Notes under the pieces: generated by a model
Databases searched by the model: none
Told to the model about the DNA's origin: nothing
The model's input: only the letters and a program-made list of their open reading frames with translations
DNA from: Pomphorhynchus laevis
Taxonomy: Eukaryota; Acanthocephala; Palaeacanthocephala; Echinorhynchida; Pomphorhynchidae
NCBI GenBank assembly: GCA_012934845.2
Contig: WNNJ02001868.1
Span: forward strand, 79,428-143,427
DNA length: 64,000 nucleotides
Direction of reading: 5' to 3'
Position numbers and translations under genes: made by a program
Shown: positions 59,401 through 64,000 of the stretch, one piece after another
Layout: each line of letters opens with the position of its first letter
How positions within the stretch are numbered: position 1 is the stretch's first letter

Positions 59401-62400
59401 ATCATCTTATTATGATTAATTTATCTGATTTTTATGATTAAAGTCAAATATATATGTATAAATTAAAATTATTTTAGATATTTCGGAATCTATTTAATGC
59501 CGTTTTCACGAAGATTGTTTTTATAAAAGCTCTCAAACTTTAAGATTTCTTGTATTTTATATATCAAATCATCCCATTATGATTAATTTATCTGATCTTG
59601 ATGATTAAAGTCAAAAAAATAGAAATAAAAATTATTTTTGATATTTCGAAAACTATTTAATGCAATCTTTACTGTTTTTGTAATTATTAAAGCTCTCAAA
59701 CTTTAAGATTTTTTATATATTACATATCAAATCATCTAATTATGAAAAATTTATCTAATTTTTTTGATTAATTCAAAAAAAGAATTTAAAATTATCTTTA
59801 ATATTTCGGAAACTATTTAATGCCATCTTCACAAATATTGTATTTTTTGAAGCTCTCAAACTTTAAGATTTCTTATATTTTACATACCAAATCATCTCAT
59901 TATGATTAATTTATCTAATTTTGATGATAAAATTCAAATATATAGAAATAAAAATTATTTTCAAAATTCGGCAAATATTTGATGTCATCTTCACGAATAT
60001 TGTATTTATTAGAGCTCTCAACCTTTAAGATTTCTTATATTTTTCAAATCATATCATCTCATTATGAATAATTTATCTGATTTTGATGATTAAAGTCAAA
60101 TATATAAAAATTTAAATTATTTAAAATTTCAGAAACTATTTAATGCCATCTTCACGAATATTGTATTTATAAAAGATCTCCAACCTGAAGTGTTTTTATA
60201 TTTTTCATATTAAATCATCTTATTATGATTAATTAATCAAATGTTGATGATTAAAGTCAAAAAAAGAATTTAAAATTATCTCCAATATTTCGAAAAATTT
60301 TTTATGGCGTCTTCACAAATATTGTATTTTATAAAGCTCTCAAACCTAACAATTTCTTATTTTTTACATATCAAATTATCTTATTATGATTAATTTATCT
60401 GATTTTGATGATAAGAGTCAAATATATAGAAATTAAATTTTTTTTCAATATTTCGGCAAATATTTGAAGCCATCTTCACGAATATTGTATTTATTAAAGC
60501 TCTCCAACTATAAGATTTCTTATATTTTACATATCAAATCATCTCATTATGATTAATTTATCTAATTTTTATTATTGAAGTCAAATATATAGAAATTAAA
60601 ATTACTTTCGAGATTCGGCAAATATTTGATGTCATCTTCACGAATATTGTATTTATTAAAGCTCTCAAACTTTAAGATTTCTTATTTTTTACATATCAAA
60701 TCATCTCATTATGATTAATTTATCTAATTTTGATGATTAAAGTCAAACATACAAAAATTAAAATTATTTTCGAAATTCGGCAAATTTTTGATGTCATCTT
60801 CACCCTTTTTGTATTTATTAATCTCTCAAAATTTAGGATTTCTTATATTTTACATATCAAATCATCTCATTATGATTAATTTATCTAATTTTTTTGATTA
60901 AACTCAAATATATAGAAATTACATGATTTTTTAAATTCGGCAAATATTTGATGTCATCTTTACGTATATTGTATTTATTAGAGCTCTCAACCTTTAAGAT
61001 TTCTTAAATTTTACATATCAAATCATCTCATTATGATTAATTTATCTGATTTTGATGATTAAAGTCAAATATATAGAAATTTAAAATTTTTTCAACATTT
61101 CGGAAACTATTTAATGCTATCTTCACGAATATTGTATTTATAAAAGCTCCCCAACCTTAAGTTTTTTATATTTTACATATCAAATCATATTATTTTGATT
61201 AATTTATCAAATTTTGATAATTAAAGTCAAAAAAACAGAAATTAAAATTATTTTTAAAATTCGGCAGATATTTAATGCAACCTTCACGATTATTGTATTT
61301 ATTAAAGCTCTCAAACTAAAGGATTTCATTTAGTTTACATATCAAATCATCCCATTGTGATAAATTTATCTGATTTTGATGATTCAAGTTAAAAATATAG
61401 AAATAAAAATTATTTTTGATATTTCGGAATCTATTTAATGCCATCTTCACGCCTATTGTAATTATAAAAGCTCTCAAACTGTAAGATTTCTTATATTTCA
61501 CATATCAAATCATCTCATTATGATTAATTTATCTAATTTTAATGATTAAATAAAAAAAAGGATTTAAAATTATCTTCAATATTTCGGAAACTATTTAATG
61601 CCATCTTTACAAATATTGTATTTTTTAAAGCTCTCAAACTTTAAGATTTATTTTTTTACATATCAAATCATCTCATTATGATTAATATATCAAATATTGA
61701 TGATTAAAGTCAAATATATAGAAATAAAAAATTATTTTCAAAATTCGGCAAATATTTGATGTCATCTTTACGAATATTGTATTTATTAGAGCTCTCAAAC
61801 TTAAAGATTTCTTATTTTTTACATATCAAATCATCTTATTATGATTAATTTATCTGATTTTGATGATAAGAGTCAAATATGTAGAAATTAAAATTATTTT
61901 CAATATTTCGGCAAATATTTAAAGCCATCTTCACAAATATTGTAATATTAAAGCTCTCCAACTATAAGATTTCTTATATTTTACCTATCAAATCATCTCA
62001 TTTTGATTAATTTATCAAATTTTGATTATTTAAGTCAAATATTCAAAAATAAAATTTTTTTCAAAATTTGGCAAATATTTAATGCCATCATCACAAATAT
62101 TGTATTTATTAAAGCTCTCAATCTTTAAGATTTCTTATATTTTACATATCAAATCATCTCATTATAATTAATTTATCTAATTTCGATGATTAAAGTCAAA
62201 TATATAGAAATTAAAATTATTTTCAAAATTTGGCAAATATTTAATGCCAACTTCACAAATATTGTATTTATTAGAGCTCTCAAACTTTAAGATTTCTTAT
62301 ATTTTACATATCAAATCATCTCATTATGATTTATTTATCTAATTTTGATGATTTAAGTCAAATATGTAGAAATTAAAATTATTTTCGAAATTCGGCAAAT

Positions 62401-63859
62401 ATTTGATGTCATCTTCACGATTATTGTAATTATTAAAGCTTTCAAACTATAAGATTTCTTAGATTTTACATATCAAATCATTTCATGATGATTAATTTAT
62501 ATAATTTTGATGATTAAACTCAAATATATAGAAATTAAAATTTTTTTCGAAATTCTGGAAATATTTGATGTCATCTTCTCGCTTATTGTATTTATTAAAG
62601 CTCTCAAACTAAAAGATTTCCTATATTTTACATATCATATCGTCTCATTATTATTAATTTTTCTAATTTTGAGGATTAAAGTTAAATATATAGAAATTAA
62701 AATTTTATTCAAAATTCGGCAAATTTTTAATGTCATCTTCACGCTTATTGTACTTATTAAAGCTCTCAAACTTTAAGATTTCTTATATTTTACATATTAA
62801 ATAATCTCATTATGATTAATTTATCTAATTTTGATGATTTTAGTCAAATATATTGAAATTAAAATTATTTTCAAAATCGGCAAATATTTGATGTCATCTT
62901 CAAGAATATTGTATTTATTAAAGCTCTCAAACTTTAAGATTTCTTATATTTTACATATCAAATCATCTCATTATGATTAATTTATCTAATTTTGATGATT
63001 AATGTCAAATTTATAGAAATTAAAATTATTTTCGAAATTCGGCAAATATTTGATGTCATCTTCTCGCTTTTTGTATTTATTAAAGCTCTCAAACTTTAAG
63101 ATTTCTGATATTTTACATATCAAATCATCTCATTATAATCAATTTATCTAATTTTGATAAATAAAGTCAATTTTATAGAAATTAAAATTATTTTTGAAAT
63201 TCGGCAAATATTTGATGTCATCTTTACGCTTTTTGTATTTATTAAAGCTCTCAAACTATAAGATTTCTTATATTTTACATACTAAATCATCTCATTATGA
63301 TTAATTTATCTACTTTTGATGATTAAAGTCAAATATATAGAAATTAATTTTATTTTTAATATTTCGGAAACTTTTTAATGCCATGTTCACAAATATTGTA
63401 TTTATTAAAGCTCTCAAACTTTAAGATTTCTTATATTTTACATATTAAATAATCTCATTATGATTAATTTATCTAATTTTGATGATTTAAGTCAAATATA
63501 TAGAAATTAAAATTATTATAAAATTCGGCAAATATTTGATGTCATCTTCACGAATATTGTATTTATTAGAGCTCTCAAACTTTAAGATTTCTTATATTTT
63601 ACATATCAAATTATCTCATTATGATTAATTTATCTAATTTTGATGATTTAAGTCAAATATATTGAAATTAAAATTATTTTCGAAATTCGGCAAATATTTG
63701 ATGTCATCTCCTCGCTTGTTGTATTTATTAGAGCTCTCAAACTTAAAGATTTCTTATATTTAACATATCAAATCATCTCATAATGATTAATTCATCTAAT
63801 TTTGATGATTAAAGTCAAATATATAGAAATAAAAATTATTTTCGAAATTCGGCAAATAT

Positions 63860-63930
63860 TTAATGTCATCTTCACTATTATTGTATTTAAATTCAAATTA
63901 TTTTCAACATTTCAGAAACTATTTAATGCC
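63860..63930. repeat. Deleted monomer near the window end
   Basis: After 'attattgtatttaaa' the sequence jumps to the last third of a monomer of the other variant ('attcaaattattttcaacat'), removing about 100 bases. This is another out-of-register join. Confidence 0.65.
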
Positions 63931-64000
63931 ATCTTCACGAATATTGTATTTATAAAAGATCTCCAACCTTAAGTGTGTTTATATTTTTTATATTAAATCA

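Larger units (their letters stand above)
37640..64000. repeat. 162-bp satellite array, about 160 monomers, continuing past the window
   Basis: Successive copies of 'tcttcacgaatattgtattt...tcaaatcatctcattatgat' are spaced 162 bp apart (for example 62,897 and 63,059). The monomer is about 20% GC. Two variants of its last third recur: one with TTCGAAATTCGGCAAATATT-TGATGTCA and one with TTTCGGAAACTATT-TAATGCCA. Neighbouring monomers are visibly diverged, so this is an old array with local homogenisation. The first monomers at 37.64 kb are already close to consensus, and no retroelement interrupts the 26 kb seen. Monomer size and continuity suit a pericentromeric or other heterochromatic satellite. 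The location is inference. Confidence 0.97.

Noticed and set aside
49759-62776. Short open frames inside the satellite
   Set aside because: They are chance frames in a repeated AT-rich monomer, all rich in Ile, Lys and Phe, and not conserved between monomers.
37640-64000. CENP-B box in the satellite monomer
   Set aside because: TTCGAAATTCGG looks similar, but the spacing and the CGGG end of the box do not fit. No monomer I checked matches.

Overview
The window is a very AT-rich stretch of eukaryotic nuclear DNA, probably from an invertebrate and plausibly an arthropod. The evidence is a spliced gene with ordinary GT-AG introns, an intronless kinesin, Penelope-like and LINE-type retroelements, minimal hammerhead ribozymes and a long satellite array. 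There is no prokaryotic gene organisation. The species cannot be named from the sequence.

Layout. 1-1.4 kb: AT-rich, no gene. 1.4-4.2 kb: a decayed LINE-like element (minus strand) with reverse transcriptase and a zinc-knuckle/nuclease-like C-terminus. 4.96-6.55 kb: an intact single-exon kinesin-13-like gene (minus). 6.6-18 kb: AT-rich DNA with a foldback element, scattered 3' ends and reverse-transcriptase scraps of one Penelope-like family, two hammerhead-like motifs, an AT microsatellite, a 190-bp near-perfect palindrome and a fossil gag/ORF1-like region with a zinc knuckle. 18.1-37.4 kb: a six-exon host gene (plus) that I reconstruct as a homologue of the mitochondria-eating protein MIEAP/SPATA18. 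The inferred splices agree in phase and total 1,008 nt (335 codons plus stop).

The introns of that gene hold most of the mobile DNA: a second LINE-like remnant, a 2-kb minisatellite of 16-bp units, two hammerhead ribozyme motifs, and two copies of a Penelope-like element facing each other tail to tail. The longer copy encodes GIY-YIG nuclease BEFORE reverse transcriptase, the permuted order of the Naiad/Chlamys clade.

37.64 kb to the window end: a continuous satellite of 162-bp monomers (about 160 copies, about 20% GC) that starts some 250 bp after the MIEAP stop codon and about 45 bp after its likely poly(A) signals. It carries nested duplications (8-monomer, 4-monomer and a long-range block about 11 kb apart) whose relative ages can be read from their offsets.

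Nothing here looks like an operon or an integrated multi-gene system. The most interesting items are the MIEAP gene against the satellite, the permuted Penelope-like family with its solo 3' modules, the hammerhead motifs, the kinesin lacking the KVD motif, and the datable satellite structure.
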